This document shows positions 24,501 through 34,920 of a stretch of 64,000 nt of DNA, in pieces. This stretch comes from Hypericum androsaemum (Eukaryota; Streptophyta; Magnoliopsida; Malpighiales; Hypericaceae): the NCBI GenBank assembly GCA_963995505.1, contig OZ023189.1, positions 3,175,155 to 3,239,154 of the forward strand, in the 5' to 3' direction. The first letter of the stretch is position 1; each line of letters begins with the position of its first letter. Below the pieces are notes generated by a model. The model saw nothing but the letters and a program-made list of their open reading frames with translations. It did no database searches and was not told where the DNA came from. Both the position numbers and the translations under genes were made by a program.

Positions 24501-25022
24501 GCCAGTACTTAACATCGTCATCGAAGAAGGCGACCTGCTTCACACTACAACCAACTCAGAGTCAGAATTCAAAATTAACTACCTACAAGACGTGACGTGA
24601 CGCAATCACTTGAAAGAATAATTAGTAAAATAAATCACCTTCCGCCGCGGATGGCCTCAGTGGGCTTCCCCTTGGATTCTGCCACGTCAGTAAATTGGAT
24701 TCATTCAGATCATAATTAATTAATTAATTAATTATTCCTTTTTCCCCTTGAAAGAGAGGGGAAAAAAACAAGTTGAGAGATGTGGAATAGAATAGAAGAT
24801 AATACCGGATTCGCCCTCAGCGAGCTTCTCGAGCTTGGCGCCGACGAGGCGGCGCTCGTCCACGCCTCCGGCCTTGAGCTCGTAGATGAGCTGGCGGTGG
24901 TCCCAATTCCAAACGGAGACGCGGTCGGAGGCGTCGGCGGAGACGAGCCAGGGGTGGGTGGGGTGAAGTTGGATCTTCACTATCTTCTCGTTGCTCGCTC
25001 GAAGCGCCTTCAGCCGAAGCAT
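12599..25022 (-). CDS. TWD40-1: TWD40-1, WD40 subunit of the TPLATE endocytic complex, 20 exons, 1350 aa
   Basis: Exons in gene order: 25022-24806, 24678-24639, 24544-24296, 24196-24097, 23987-23913, 23557-23459, 23078-22962, 22838-22723, 22596-22497, 22170-21812, 21494-21164, 19642-19437, 19207-18989, 17901-17715, 16288-16041, 14995-14903, 14826-14725, 14633-14276, 13506-13369, 13297-12599. They sum to 4053 nt in one unbroken frame. WD-type blocks are visible at about residues 15-50 ([20 protein letters not shown]), 203-240 ([26 protein letters not shown]) and 261-295. An Ala-rich, Lys-led helix ([12 protein letters not shown]) lies near 555-580. The conserved alpha-solenoid C-half ([57 protein letters not shown]) spans about 890-1130, and a Pro/Thr/Ala-rich tail follows to 1350. 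From memory it matches Arabidopsis At3g50590. TPLATE complex subunits act at the plasma membrane in clathrin-mediated endocytosis. Intact. Confidence 0.95.
17195..17213 (+). repeat. Poly-C tract, 19 bases, in TWD40-1 intron 14
   Basis: Uninterrupted run of C inside the intron between exons 14 and 15. A G-run on the transcribed sense strand. Confidence 0.95.
19962..20087 (+). mobile_element. tRNA-derived SINE in TWD40-1 intron 11
   Basis: The body has a pol III A box (TAGCTCAAGCGG, 19975-19986) and B box (GGTTCAAACC, 20037-20046) at tRNA-like spacing, then an A-rich tail (20071-20087). A 7-bp direct repeat ATCATCA flanks it (19955-19961 and 20088-20094). A run of GGGGT units lies between the boxes. 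It is in the antisense orientation to the host gene, within its longest intron (19643-21163). Confidence 0.75.
24294..24295 (-). other. GC-type 5' splice site of TWD40-1 intron 3
   Basis: Exon 3 ends CTCTG and the intron begins GCAAGT. Using GC here joins TG to T-ATG of exon 4, giving the conserved LLCMEFL. The nearest GT four bases on breaks the frame. GC-AG introns are a known minority class, and the otherwise consensus donor (AG/TG|GCAAGT) fits it. Confidence 0.85.
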
Positions 25023-25260
25023 CTTCTCTCTCTCTCTCCCCTACTTCTCTTCTCTGGTCTATACCATTTGCATTTGCGATCTCGCGATCTTCTCTCTTCT
25101 TTCTCTTTCCAGTCGCCTGCTAGATCTGTTTGTTTTGCTTTTGCTCTCTTCCTCTACCTATGTTGTTTCTCCTTCAAGTTGGAACATAGGCGACCGGTCG
25201 TCCGTGTTCTTCCTGTGTCCATCCCAGCTTGTCGTCGTTAATTTTACTTTATTCTATCTT
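25023..25260 (-). promoter_or_regulatory. 5' UTR and proximal promoter region of TWD40-1
   Basis: Directly upstream of the ATG the minus strand has a GA-rich (CT on plus) stretch (25023-25050) typical of plant 5' leaders, then more GA-rich DNA to about 25160. No TATA box was assigned. Confidence 0.4.
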
Positions 25261-25704
25261 TAATTGCAAGAAACATTACCCAGTTAATAATTAATCATAC
25301 GGACCCATCTGTTCCTAGTCTAAAAGATTTGTGATTATACATTTTAACGAATTTTCTTCGGAATTAATTGCTTACTTAAAATATTAATTACAGAACTTTC
25401 TTTCTTTCTTTGCATGTCAGAGTTTGAAACATCAAGGGAAATGTCTGTTTTAATACCTTGTTGCTGAGGTCATTTTCATTTCAATATTATGTATGTATAT
25501 CGACGACGACACAAATTTGTAGGATTTTGCTTTCGTAGTAATAAAGTGAAAGTTGTTCTTCATCTGTGGCCACTGGTACTACAAGCACAACATTGGGCAA
25601 AGAAATTGGTTCGATTAAGGATGTATTCGAAGCAACATTCTTTGGTCTCCCTCTTTAGAAATTAGATGTCCCCACCCAAACATAGTATTTTGAATGATAA
25701 TAAT
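25261..25704. other. Intergenic DNA upstream of TWD40-1
   Basis: AT-rich, no open frames of interest, no repeats recognised. Confidence 0.4.
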
Positions 25705-26807
25705 GGGATAAAAAATACCAATGGTCACTAATCTTTTATAGATTTTAGTCACTAATCTATTTTTTTGTCCTTTTATGGTCATTCATCTTTGTTAAGTCAC
25801 CCTTTTATTGTCACTATGACTAATTTTGAAATTTTAAAATTTTTAGAACATCCCAAACTTTTTTTTCTTTCTCTCTCGCCTTTTACTTCATCCCTTCTCT
25901 CTCATTTCAAAATTAAAATTTTGATTCGCCGAATGAATTGACGAATTTAGGATATGAATTCATATTCGATTTGTTCAAGAAAAAATTCGAATATAAATTC
26001 AAATCTAAATCGAACTAAACAATCATGGTCAATAAATCGAGTTAAATCTTACTCACAATTATTGCGATCATATTATTAGCATGTTCATCTGCATGTCTTT
26101 GTTTCTTGTATATCTTTTGATTTGTTCGTTGCTCTACTGAGATAATTTTAAGTGAAATTAATGCATGGAATTGTGTTCATTTTAATAAAATCTCTACCTT
26201 TTCATTTCAAAATAAAAGGACACTCAGCGCTTGCTGGATCATTTCAAGATGTCATGAATAATGCTTATTGGTTCAGACTTTACCTACCGAAAATTTATGA
26301 TCTCTAATAAAAGATTAATAGTAAAAATATATATTAACAGCACTATAAAATTATTTGCGGGCGAATTTCATATTGTTGAAAATGCCAGTTTTCTTACGTT
26401 ATCATCATCCACCGAGGCAGGCAATGAGTATTCTTCCCATGTGGCCTAAGAAGTGATTAAAGGATTAATTCGATTCGCTAAAAAATCGATTTAAATTTGA
26501 ACCGGCTCATGCGAACCAAAATTTATATTCAAATTTGTTCTTCAACAAATCGAACATGAATCTATATCCTAAATTCGTCAATTCATCAAATTATTCGGCG
26601 AACCGAATTTTGAATTTTGAAATGAGAGAAGGGCGAAAGTAAAGGATGAGAGAGAAAAACAGTTTGGAATGTTTTAAAAATTTTAAAATTGGTCATTTAA
26701 TCATACAAAGATGACTTAACCTAGATGAGTGACCATAAAAAAAAATAGATCAGTGACCATTGACTAAAATTTATAAAAAAATTAGTGAACATGGGTGTTT
26801 TTCGCTC
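25705..26807. mobile_element. Inverted-repeat transposon-like element, 1103 bp
   Basis: Arms of about 300 bp (25705-26020 and 26480-26807) are imperfect inverted repeats. Shared blocks include TGGTCACTAATC/TTCACTAATT, the CATTTCAAAATT to TTCGCCGAA stretch and CCTAAATTCGTCAATTCAT. The six bases AATAAT directly abut both ends (25699-25704 and 26808-26813), a possible target duplication. There is no transposase; the centre (26020-26480) is AT-rich without coding signal. Confidence 0.7.
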
Positions 26808-27329
26808 AATAATGCCAAAACATAGTATCTAATATTGGACCAACAAGAGTGTGCTAAAAGACTACTCAAAAGTCAAAACTCGTGTTCTCGCCTAAGCATT
26901 AAAATTTCAGCCAAGCTGCAACAACATGCACCAACTTTATGAAGCTACCCTAGGAGTCTCTCTAATTTTTTCAGAACCATAACCAAAGGTTCCAGTTCCA
27001 AACCGTAGTCAACTCATTATATTCTTAAAAAATTATACCATCCATTAGGAGTGCAATCGGTTTTTTGAAATTTTTTTGGAGAAAAAAATTAAATTACGTG
27101 CTCCTAGTTCTAAAGAAATCGTATCGTAACCAAAGGTTTTTGGTTCCGGAACAGGTCACCCCTAGGCTATTCTATTATGGTGCATAAACCAAATGCACAT
27201 GAAATGCAGTAACTTGTTCTTTATCATGATTTGCAAATTCATCATAACATATTTTCCCACGCAACTACAACTGCAGAGAAGATATCCAGGAGGAACAAAT
27301 ACGCCTAAGAGGCATGCTACTGTTCCCAT

Positions 27330-29000
27330 TTATTGATTCATGTTTTCCCTCCTGCGTGTGTATCGAGACCGGTCATTGTATCTTGGCCGGTCATTAGCCC
27401 TTTGTGGTCGTGGCTCCACCCTCCTTTGCCTCTCTGGTGACCTCTGAACTATTTCACCGTTCACAAACAGCTCAGCTGCAAAAGGACAACAGAGTAACTG
27501 AGATTAGAAAATTTCAGGAGGGGAGATTTCCTTTACAAAAAAAAGTGCAGTTATTTTATCTTTTAAGAACATGTAGATGGAGAAGAGGGAGTAAAAGAGA
27601 GAGGATAGTTAGTACTAGGGAAAGAATCCATCTTCTCTTCCTAATTGAAAGATCTCGTAAAACTAATATGGATACCAATGTCATGGAAAATAACTAAATC
27701 ATGCTTAAATGAGAAACCAAGAAAAGCTATTTGCAGATGCATCACTTTCATTCTCCTTTGTGTAAAGCTTATACACATTCTGACACAACGAAAACAAAAT
27801 TGGACAACTTTTTGATATGGCAAATTGAGAGCAGCTACCAATGGTGACATGTATCAACTGCAATGATCTGCAGCTCCATCAAGTATTGGGAGAGCAGAAC
27901 AGGAAACAAGAGAGGTTTAATATGGGTCCATTAGCATTCAAAACTAGTCATTGCACAGGCTACTAGCTTTGCCAAGATGGACCACAAAGTGAAAAGCTAA
28001 AATAGCTGTTCGGTATTAATAGCTTAGCTTAAACAAATATCTCAGATTGTATCAACTGCACTGATCTGAAGCTTCACTGTGCGTATGACAAGCGCAGAAC
28101 AGTCAAGAGTGAACAATTAATGTAAGTCCATTCGCATTCAAAGCTAGGCATTGCCTAAAAGGACTTGTAGCTTCGCCAAGATGGACTTGTTGAAAACAAT
28201 GAGATACTCGACAAGCAATGAGCAAAATGCTTACCGCCATAGTCCTTGTACTCGGGGTCCATGTAGGAATCAGGAAGGACAAACAGCACCCCGGGCAACC
28301 CTAATACCAAACAATGGATAACAACATTACATTACTGATAAAAAAACAACAAAGCACAAGAACCAAGCTCTTGCAAAGTGGTAAAAGCACCTTCGAGCTT
28401 GTTGGAGGTCTCCTCGTCAATCTCGCACCCAAAGCCAAAGTACCTTTCGCACGAGACATTGTAAATCTTCTTCTTCGCCTCCTCCACGCTGGAACGAAAG
28501 AAAGTCAGACAAAGCAGGATGAACCGGGCGGGCGCAAACAAAGGAGGGAGGATGCGGTTTTTTTACCTGCCGAGGACCTTTGCGAGGGTCTGGACATAGA
28601 CGTCGATCATCTGCTGCTTGGTAGCGCCCTCGCCGCCCGGGTTGTCCATGACGATGAGCCAGTGCTGGTAGTCACATCCCGGGAACAACGGCGCCATCTC
28701 GTTCGGGGGCCTCTCGCTGAAGTTGCCCCCGCTCGAGTTCAGGGGCGAGTACGTTGCCCCGGCCCCCGCGCGGTCCACCCTGCACCGGATCGACCCGACC
28801 CGCCCGCTCGTGGCACAAAGCGCGGCTGAGAGAAGGGAGCGCGGAGAGAAGGGGAGGACGGCCGGGGGAGGCGGCGGCCGGGTTATGGCTCTTGATGCCC
28901 CGACCACGGCAGCGGTAGAGACGTACCGCTTCGGAAGGAGGATGAGGTTGACGTGGCGAGCCACCGTCGAGGTAACGGACCTGGTTAGGGTTTGCGCCAT
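27330..29000 (-). CDS. MORF: MORF/DAG-family organellar RNA-editing factor (MORF2/MORF9-like), 4 exons, 247 aa
   Basis: Exons are 29000-28567, 28488-28391, 28300-28235 and 27475-27330; total 744 nt, phase kept, GT-AG borders. The N-terminal ~75 residues are rich in Ser, Arg and Ala without acidic residues, as in an organelle transit peptide. The conserved MORF box follows: FPGCDYQHWLIVMDNPGGEG and TKQQMIDVYVQTLAKVLG (about 105-144), KKKIYNVSCERYFGFGCEID (exon 2), [31 protein letters not shown] (exons 2-4), then an Arg-rich tail ending RRRENMNQ. MORF proteins bind PPR editing factors and are needed for C-to-U editing in plastids or mitochondria. The core looks like the plastid members MORF2/MORF9, an assignment from memory. 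The ATG at 29000 is chosen because it opens the transit peptide and no other in-frame ATG lies just upstream. Confidence 0.92.
27850..28190. repeat. Imperfect tandem duplication in MORF intron 3
   Basis: 27850-27990 and 28050-28190 share TGTATCAACTGCAnTGATCTG, then GTCCATTnGCATTCAAA, and GCTTnGCCAAGATGGAC in the same order. The two copies have drifted. It lies wholly in the intron between exons 3 and 4. Confidence 0.75.
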
Positions 29001-29216
29001 TTTCAAGTGATTTTTTTTTTCCTTCCAAAGTTCTATCGCTACCGTTATCTACTTCCAAAGTGAAGATCGATAGCTACTTGGCGGTTTTGGATTTAGGGTT
29101 TCGAGACATAAATTTCGATTTCTTCTCTGGACTGGGTGATCGTATGCTTTCATGGGCTATTAGAATCTCTCAGCCAATTTAGGCCCAATGTTTGTATTCC
29201 TGATGTAATAAATTTA
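29001..29216 (-). promoter_or_regulatory. 5' flank of the MORF gene
   Basis: Short region between the MORF start codon and the MULE-like element, which sits about 215 bases upstream of the ATG. It contains a TTAGGGTTT-type (telo-box) motif near 29094-29101 on the plus strand. The promoter must lie here or extend into the transposon. Confidence 0.4.
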
Positions 29217-29689
29217 GGGTAAATTATCCCCTAGTTTTTTGTGTTTGTTCATCCTCTTCTTGGGTCTTTGCATTTTTAAAAATAATTTTACCGTCTCCTG
29301 TCTTTGGTTTTAGAAACTCTCGGGTTCCTGGTGCCAGAATATTTCATTTTTTTGTAAGAATATCCAATTTTCTCTGGCGAATCCTCACTTGAAAAGACAA
29401 AAATGCCCCTCCTACTTTAAAAAAAAATTCCTCTTTCCTTCCCACTTCATTTTCTTCCTCCCACCTCCAACCAAAAACTCAAATCCAAATTCAAAGATTC
29501 TTAATGAGAATCAAAATCAATTAGATATGGAAACTTGAACCTCGAAATCCAATTGAAACAATCGATGATTCAATTAGAGAGAACCTTATACAAGAACCCT
29601 AATTAATTTTAATAAATTGATTTGGACCAACTCAATTTAAAAAAACCCAAAAACCCTATCATCTTCCAATACCTCGTACCCCGACAACT

Positions 29690-30110
29690 CTTCCATGGGA
29701 TTTTAGGGCGACGAGAGGAAGGGGGCGATGTCATGGGAGGTGTTCGCATCCACCGCCTTGCCGGAGCTGGGGGCGATGCTCACATCCACCGCCTCACTGG
29801 AGCCGGCATCTCGAATCGGGCTGAGCCGACTCCTCTCCACATCCTCCCCGTCCCATCCGCGAGGGGAGAACTCGAACAAGGAGGAAGTTGTAGAAAGAGG
29901 ACGAGACGACGGAGAGAAAGGAGAAGAGGCAGCTCGGGAGGAAGTAGAGGAGGACGGTGGGCCCCACATCAACGAGCAGGCTAGCGGCGACAATCAGACA
30001 AGTCGACGACGATGACGTAGACCTCAGCCTCCTCGAAGAGCCTACCCCCACCAAGTCGACAGCGACGACGAAGACCTCAGCTTCTCTACCATCACCGGTT
30101 CAGCGAGTTC
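29690..30110 (+). other. GC-rich captured-type DNA inside the MULE-like element
   Basis: Exon-like GC-rich sequence between the arms, with a short internal direct repeat (CATCCACCGCCT units at about 29748 and 29783) and overlapping frames on both strands. I do not recognise a protein. It is a probable transduplicated fragment of a host gene. Confidence 0.4.
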
Positions 30111-30336
30111 GTGATATTTTTCAAAATTAGGGTTCTTTAAATTTTGATTCTATAATTTGTTTTAATTCTCGTTAACAAATTTTTGGCTTGAGTTTTTATT
30201 TAATTTGGTTCAAGGTAGGAAGAAGATGAAGGGGAGGAAGAAGATGGAGTGGGAGAAGGAGAGATTGATCTTTTAATTTTTTTAAGTGGGAGGGGCATTT
30301 TAATCTTTTTAAGTGGAGATTCGCCGGAGAATATGA

Positions 30337-30720
30337 AGGGGTGGACAATTAGCTAGAGCTGCAGTTACTGTAGCGAAACTGATTGCAAAAGAGGGGAAAT
30401 TGGCCACATTAAAATTACCTTCGGGGGAGGTTCGTTTAATATCCCAAAACTGCTCAGCAACAGTAGGACAAGTAGGGAATACTAGGGCGAAGCATAAAAA
30501 TTTGGGTAGAGCCGGATCGAAATGTTGGCTAGGTAAGCGTCCTGTAGTAAGAGGAGTAGTTATGAACCCTGTAGACCATCCCCATGGGGGTGGTGAAGGG
30601 AAGGCCCCAATTGGTAAAAAAAAATCCGCAACCCCGTGGGGTTATCCTGCACTTGGAAAAAGAACTAGAAAAAGGAATAAATATAGTGAAAATTCGATTC
30701 TTCGTCGCCGTAGTAAATAG
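30337..30720 (+). pseudogene. rpl2: Plastid rpl2 exon-2 fragment (NUPT)
   Basis: From about GGACAATTAGCTAGAGCTGC at 30343 to the stop at 30718-30720, the frame encodes the C-terminal ~125 residues of plastid ribosomal protein L2. Visible landmarks are [71 protein letters not shown] and ILRRRSK. The first exon and half of L2 are absent, so it cannot replace the plastid gene. The frame is open to the native stop, yet several residues differ from the usual angiosperm L2 (for example AVTVAKL for AGAVAKL, and TRAKHKN for the usual VGVNQKS region). Confidence 0.92.
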
Positions 30721-30842
30721 GATAGGAAAGCAACCCGAGAGTTTCTAAAATTAAAGACAGGAGACGGTAAAATTATTTTTGAAAATGCACAGACCCGAAA
30801 GAGAGGATGACCAAACACTAGAGACTGGGGGATAATTTACCA

Positions 30843-30993
30843 TAAAATCTAAGAGGTACGTTCCGACAATTAGTAATACATTTCAAAATTATATTCAGTC
30901 TAAATTCAAATCAGTCAGGCTGATATATTAAAAGTTAAAACATAATGAGCATAATAAATAGGCCTGAGTGCCCACAAAATCCAGTTTGCGCAC
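30843..30993. other. Short intergenic DNA
   Basis: AT-rich link between the MULE-like element and the duplicated region; nothing recognised. Confidence 0.4.
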
Positions 30994-32225
30994 TAAATTA
31001 TAGCTCCAACAAATGTATTTTTTTTTCTCGGCCAAATGGGTCATTTGATATTTCAATAACCTAAGATGTTACCTTGACGCTAGAAGACGAACAATATGGC
31101 TAGTAACAATTTAGAGAGGATTTTGTCCTTAGGAAAGAGGTGGGCACCCGGCATCAATGTATACATTAATAAAATTTAATTATCAATAAAAAAGAGACAA
31201 TATAGAGAATAATATAAAAAAATTGTTATGATGCCCATTTAATGGAGTAACAATTTGAGGATGAGAAATTGTAATAGATATTTTTTTCTCAAACTACCTT
31301 CCCTTCCCTAAAAAAACACACATTCGATGTAACAACTTAACTAATTCTAATTTTTCATATGTAACACTTTTGACCCCTATTCAATTACAACTTTATTTAT
31401 GTAGCGTATTCAATCACAACATTAACGTTGATCTGATAGTTGGTGAGATGGGGCTATAAAAGTGGAGTTATAGCATTGATTCGGTAAAAATAAAGAGGGT
31501 AAGAGAGTGAAAATAATATGACTCAAGTCTAAAGGCCCTTTTCTTCGAGATTTTTTTATTATGGGTAAAAAAAAAGATAATATCTAAAATGGATAAAACT
31601 TTACTATAAAAAATTGACAATTTTTTCTTCTTTTAAAAAGTATCTATTACGGTAAATCTTAAATGTGGTAGAGTTGAACATATTTTAGATATTTTTTAAA
31701 TTTGTGTACCCATTATACAAAAAAATCATTTTTCTCCCCACAAATGTGTCCAGTTGATATTTTAAGAGAAAGAGAAATTGAAATATGTAAGTCATACCAC
31801 AAAATCGTCACTTAGTAAAATACGAATCACATATGTAGTATATCAAATCATGTTCGTAGTAAAAAAATTTTAATAAGATATTACATTTTTTTCCTCACTT
31901 AGACTTGGTGAAAAACATATTTGCCCCTAACAACCTCTTTCATTGATAACAATTCCAAAAATAACACTGAAGGTAATTGTGATAACTGATAAACATGAAC
32001 TATATAATTTTTTTACTATTATTAATAAAGTTGTGATTGAATAGGAGTCAAAATTATATTCGTTCGGGACGGATTTCCTTACTTTGGAAGAATGGAGCTA
32101 GATCAAGACGTTCTATATAAAGAGGGCTCGGACGAAAGAGAAGGACATCACCAATAATTAAATAGATAAATTTAAGTTAGGAATTCAACAACTATGTAAA
32201 AAAATTAAAGTTCTTACGGCAGCTC
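30994..32225. repeat. Large direct duplication, copy 1 (about 1.23 kb)
   Basis: Matches 34921-36190 almost base for base over its length, with small indels. Shared landmarks include GATGTTACCTTGACGCTAGAA, GAGAGGATTTTGTCCTTAGG, AATTATCAATAAAAAAGAGA and GGAATTCAACAACTATGTAA. No open frame of interest. It may be an untyped transposon or a segmental duplication. Confidence 0.85.
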
Positions 32226-33109
32226 AAGCAAGTTTACAATTAAAATAATCAAGTTCACAATGTTAGTAGGGAGCTCCATGTTAGAGAATAACAAATTAAT
32301 GGTGTAAAATCATTTGATAATACAATGACCGTATGCACAAGTAAAAAAAATCATCTATAAACATTTAAAGATATTTAAGCTTTTTCAATTAAATTATATA
32401 TATTATCTCAAATTCTCATTATCCTTTTTACATGAAACTATCATATTCTCATTCTACAAGTAAAGAGTCAAAACTAAATTGGGAACAAGATAAGATATGT
32501 AATCATCTACCAAGAAGTAAACTTCTTTCTAGTATTTTATGTCACCCCCACTCGAATGTAATACCTCATAAAAAATTACTTGAGTTTAATCACTTCTCAC
32601 TAATTATGTATTTTTTAGAATACGACTCAAAGATCGTAGATTAATTACTCACGAGCATTGTTTTTAATTAATTTTTTTATTCACTAGCACAATCTATTTA
32701 GTTAGCCATAAATATGAGATAAAATTATTTTAATCTAACAAATATGGACAACTCCAAAAATAGAAGCCACATCTCAAAGTAGCCAAAAAATCAACTAGCT
32801 ACTACTATACATCACCCTTTTCATTTCAAATTTTTTAAAAATGAAATTCTCTACCTCACGTCTCACCACCACCACCAGCAACATCCTTCTCCACCACTCA
32901 CCTAGTCTCACCACCACCATCTGAAGCTTCCACCCACCTGTGTCACTCATATTCACCTCCATGTCCTCCACTATTTGCAAACCTCTCTTGCCCTGAGCAG
33001 TTCGTGCCTCCTCCATCTCGAGCCGAAGAAGCCACGTAATTGGCTCAAGTGGATCGTGCGTCTCATTTTAATCACATATTTTGTTACTATTATTTACAAT
33101 TTTCAAGCT
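32226..33109. other. AT-rich DNA
   Basis: Unique within the window. The 73-aa minus frame at 32795-33016 is rich in Val/Met/Glu without family resemblance. No element recognised. Confidence 0.4.
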
Positions 33110-33545
33110 TTGTATTATGTTACATTATAAAGTTAGGTAAGTGATGTGATTATGTTACACCACATATTTTTATTTTTATATATTATAAGTTATTTAATAT
33201 TAGATTAGATGGGTTGTGCTGGGCCAAACTATTCTGGTGATACAGGGAGAGGTTTTTAGGGATTTCATTGGTGAGGTGGGGTTGAAATGAAATATATATT
33301 TTTTTCTCATCTTTTGTTGATGATTCATTTAGGTCGGCCATCTTCAACCACTTTGCTCACTTTAACGTAATACATGCTATCTACCTCGACGTGTCCTTCA
33401 TATTGGGTGGGGATCCTAGCCCCAAGATTCTCGGTATGGACGCTCGACAGTGTGTTCATCCTCAACTACCTTTGGTTTTTGCACGTCCTCGTCAACTGTA
33501 TGATTAGTGACGCTGCTTCTAGCCTCTATTAACTAAGAAGCCCCT
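33110..33545 (+). repeat. Left arm of a 430-bp inverted repeat
   Basis: Inverted match to 33940-34385 across almost the whole arm. Common blocks include AAAGTTAGGTAAGTG, ACCACATATTTTTATTTTTATATA, GATGGGTTGTGCT, GAGGTTTTTAGGGATTTC and CATGCTATCTAC. The arm carries the fragment of the repeated unidentified gene (33340-33535). Confidence 0.85.
33340..33535 (+). pseudogene. Fragment 1 of a repeated, unidentified gene
   Basis: One of four related pieces in this region. In this copy the frame is interrupted. Related text in the better copies is HFNAIHAIYLNVSF, then a hydrophobic stretch, then RFSVWALDGVFVLSYLWFL, then a C-terminal DxxASxxLY and a stop. It could be the 3' end of a membrane protein gene; I do not recognise the family. 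Confidence 0.45.
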
Positions 33546-33599
33546 AGAAACCTCTCATATATTACGAGAATAGTTTGGTCTAGGTCTTGGCCCAACATA

Positions 33600-33945
33600 A
33601 CCCAACAAGATACAGATCCCCGCTCCCTCCATCTATATATAAGGTCTCATTTTTTTCACGTTACATTAAAAAATTTGAAAGCATAGTAACACAAATAACC
33701 ATTTTTTTCATGTTGTTGAACATTTGATATATATGATAGAAAATATTTTGGTTCTCTTATGGCTCATTTTTCATAGATACAGATAATACTACAGAATACA
33801 CAGTCACATTAAACCTTATAACCCATCTAATCTCTTTAAAGGCTCGACATAACTACAAATGCTAAATAGCTCTCATTGATCTTACATTATTTATTTGTGT
33901 CCAACGAAAAGTAGAGAAATTAAACCAAACCCGGACGGAAAGCCA
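33600..33945 (+). promoter_or_regulatory. Promoter-like spacer between the inverted-repeat arms
   Basis: Contains CGCTCCCTCCATCTATATATAAGG (TATA box 33632-33640 region), which resembles a plant core promoter. The same block recurs at 36826-36850 as CGCTCCCTCC-TTCTATAAATAAGG. The direct match between the two continues for about 450 bases. Confidence 0.4.
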
Positions 33946-34385
33946 TTAGTTAATAGAGATGGCTGAAAGCAGCGTCACCAATCACACAGTTGACAAGGAC
34001 GTACAAGTACTAAAGGTAGTTGAGGACGAACAAGCTGTCGAACACCCATACTGAGAATCTTGGTGCTAGGTTTCCCACCCAATATGAAGGACACATCAAA
34101 GTAGATAGCATGTATTGCGTTGAAGTGAGAGACGCAGTTGAAGAGGATCGACCTAAATGATCAACAAAAAATGAGAACAAAAATCAAATATTTTATTTCA
34201 ACTCCACCTCACCAACGAAATCCCTAAAAACCTCTTCCCGTATTACTAGAATAGTTTGGCCTAGCACAACCCATCAAATCTAACATTAAATAACTTATAG
34301 TATATAAAAATAAAAATATGTGGTGTAAATCACACCACTTACCTAACTTTATATTGTAACAGAATACAAATCTTGAAAATTGTAC
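33940..34385 (-). repeat. Right arm of the 430-bp inverted repeat, with gene fragment 2
   Basis: Reverse complement of 33110-33545 with drift. The gene fragment here (minus, about 34160-33950) keeps APRFSVWVFDSLFVLNYL and, after an in-frame stop, LYVLVNCVIGDAAFSHLY and a stop codon. Confidence 0.85.
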
Positions 34386-34920
34386 ATAACTGTAATGTAA
34401 AAAATATATATTTAAAGTTATTTGAAAATAAAATTGTTTCACTTTAACAATAGTTTAAAAATCAAAGACATCTCTTTCATTTGACCTAATTGAATCATCC
34501 AAAAAAATCAGAACAAAACAAAAGTTCTCATTTCAACTCCACCTCACCTAAGAAATCCGGACCCGCTAGAAATCTCTCTCATATATTACTATAATAGTTT
34601 GGCCCAACACAACCCCCAAAATCTAAGAACACATCGAAGTGAGCAAAAGGGCTGAAGATGACAGACTTAAATGAATCTTCACTAACAAATCATAACAAAA
34701 ATAAAATCAAGAAAAAATGTATTTTAAATTGGTTATGTCAAACCATGAAAAAGTATAATTTTCGTTATATTTTACTAAGTTTCTTAGATGTTATTAAGAT
34801 TTAATATCTTGCTTTTGTTCTGACGGATTCAACAAAATGTGCAAACACTGTGGAATATACTTCAGTTATTGACCATGTCGATAATAAAATTTCAGGAATA
34901 TATAATAATAATTTTTTTCA
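34386..34920. other. AT-rich DNA with partial further copies of the arm
   Basis: Short stretches (for example 34520-34620) repeat parts of the inverted-repeat arm (TCAACTCCACCTCACC, ACTATAATAGTTTGGCC). Otherwise nothing recognised. Confidence 0.5.

Larger units (their letters stand above)
29217..30842. mobile_element. MULE-like element with plastid DNA inside one arm, about 1.63 kb
   Basis: Ends read GGGTAAATTATCCCC (left) and TGGTAAATTATCCCC (right, reversed). Arms match along the AAAATAATTTTACCGTCTCC and GAAACTCTCGGGTT stretches and again in the CTCCGGCGAA to CACTT part. The flanking 9-mers ATAAATTTA and TAAAATCTA agree at 6 of 9 positions, a decayed target duplication. The arms resemble those of the Pack-MULE at 9415-10616 (CTCCGGCGAA ... 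ACTTGAAAAGACAAAAAT). The right arm is interrupted by plastid rpl2 DNA. No transposase. Confidence 0.8.

Noticed and set aside
24110..24600. Plus-strand frames of 100-160 aa opposite TWD40-1 exon 3
   Set aside because: Antisense shadows of a GC-rich exon; they show no family resemblance.
28314..29058. Plus- and minus-strand alternative frames over the MORF exons
   Set aside because: Shadows of the MORF coding sequence; only the spliced minus-strand frame matches the family.
32170..32205. GTTAGGAATTCAACAACTA, similar to the start of the 2.5-kb copia LTR
   Set aside because: Similarity stops after about 19 bases and does not resume, so chance or a very short relic is more likely than an LTR.
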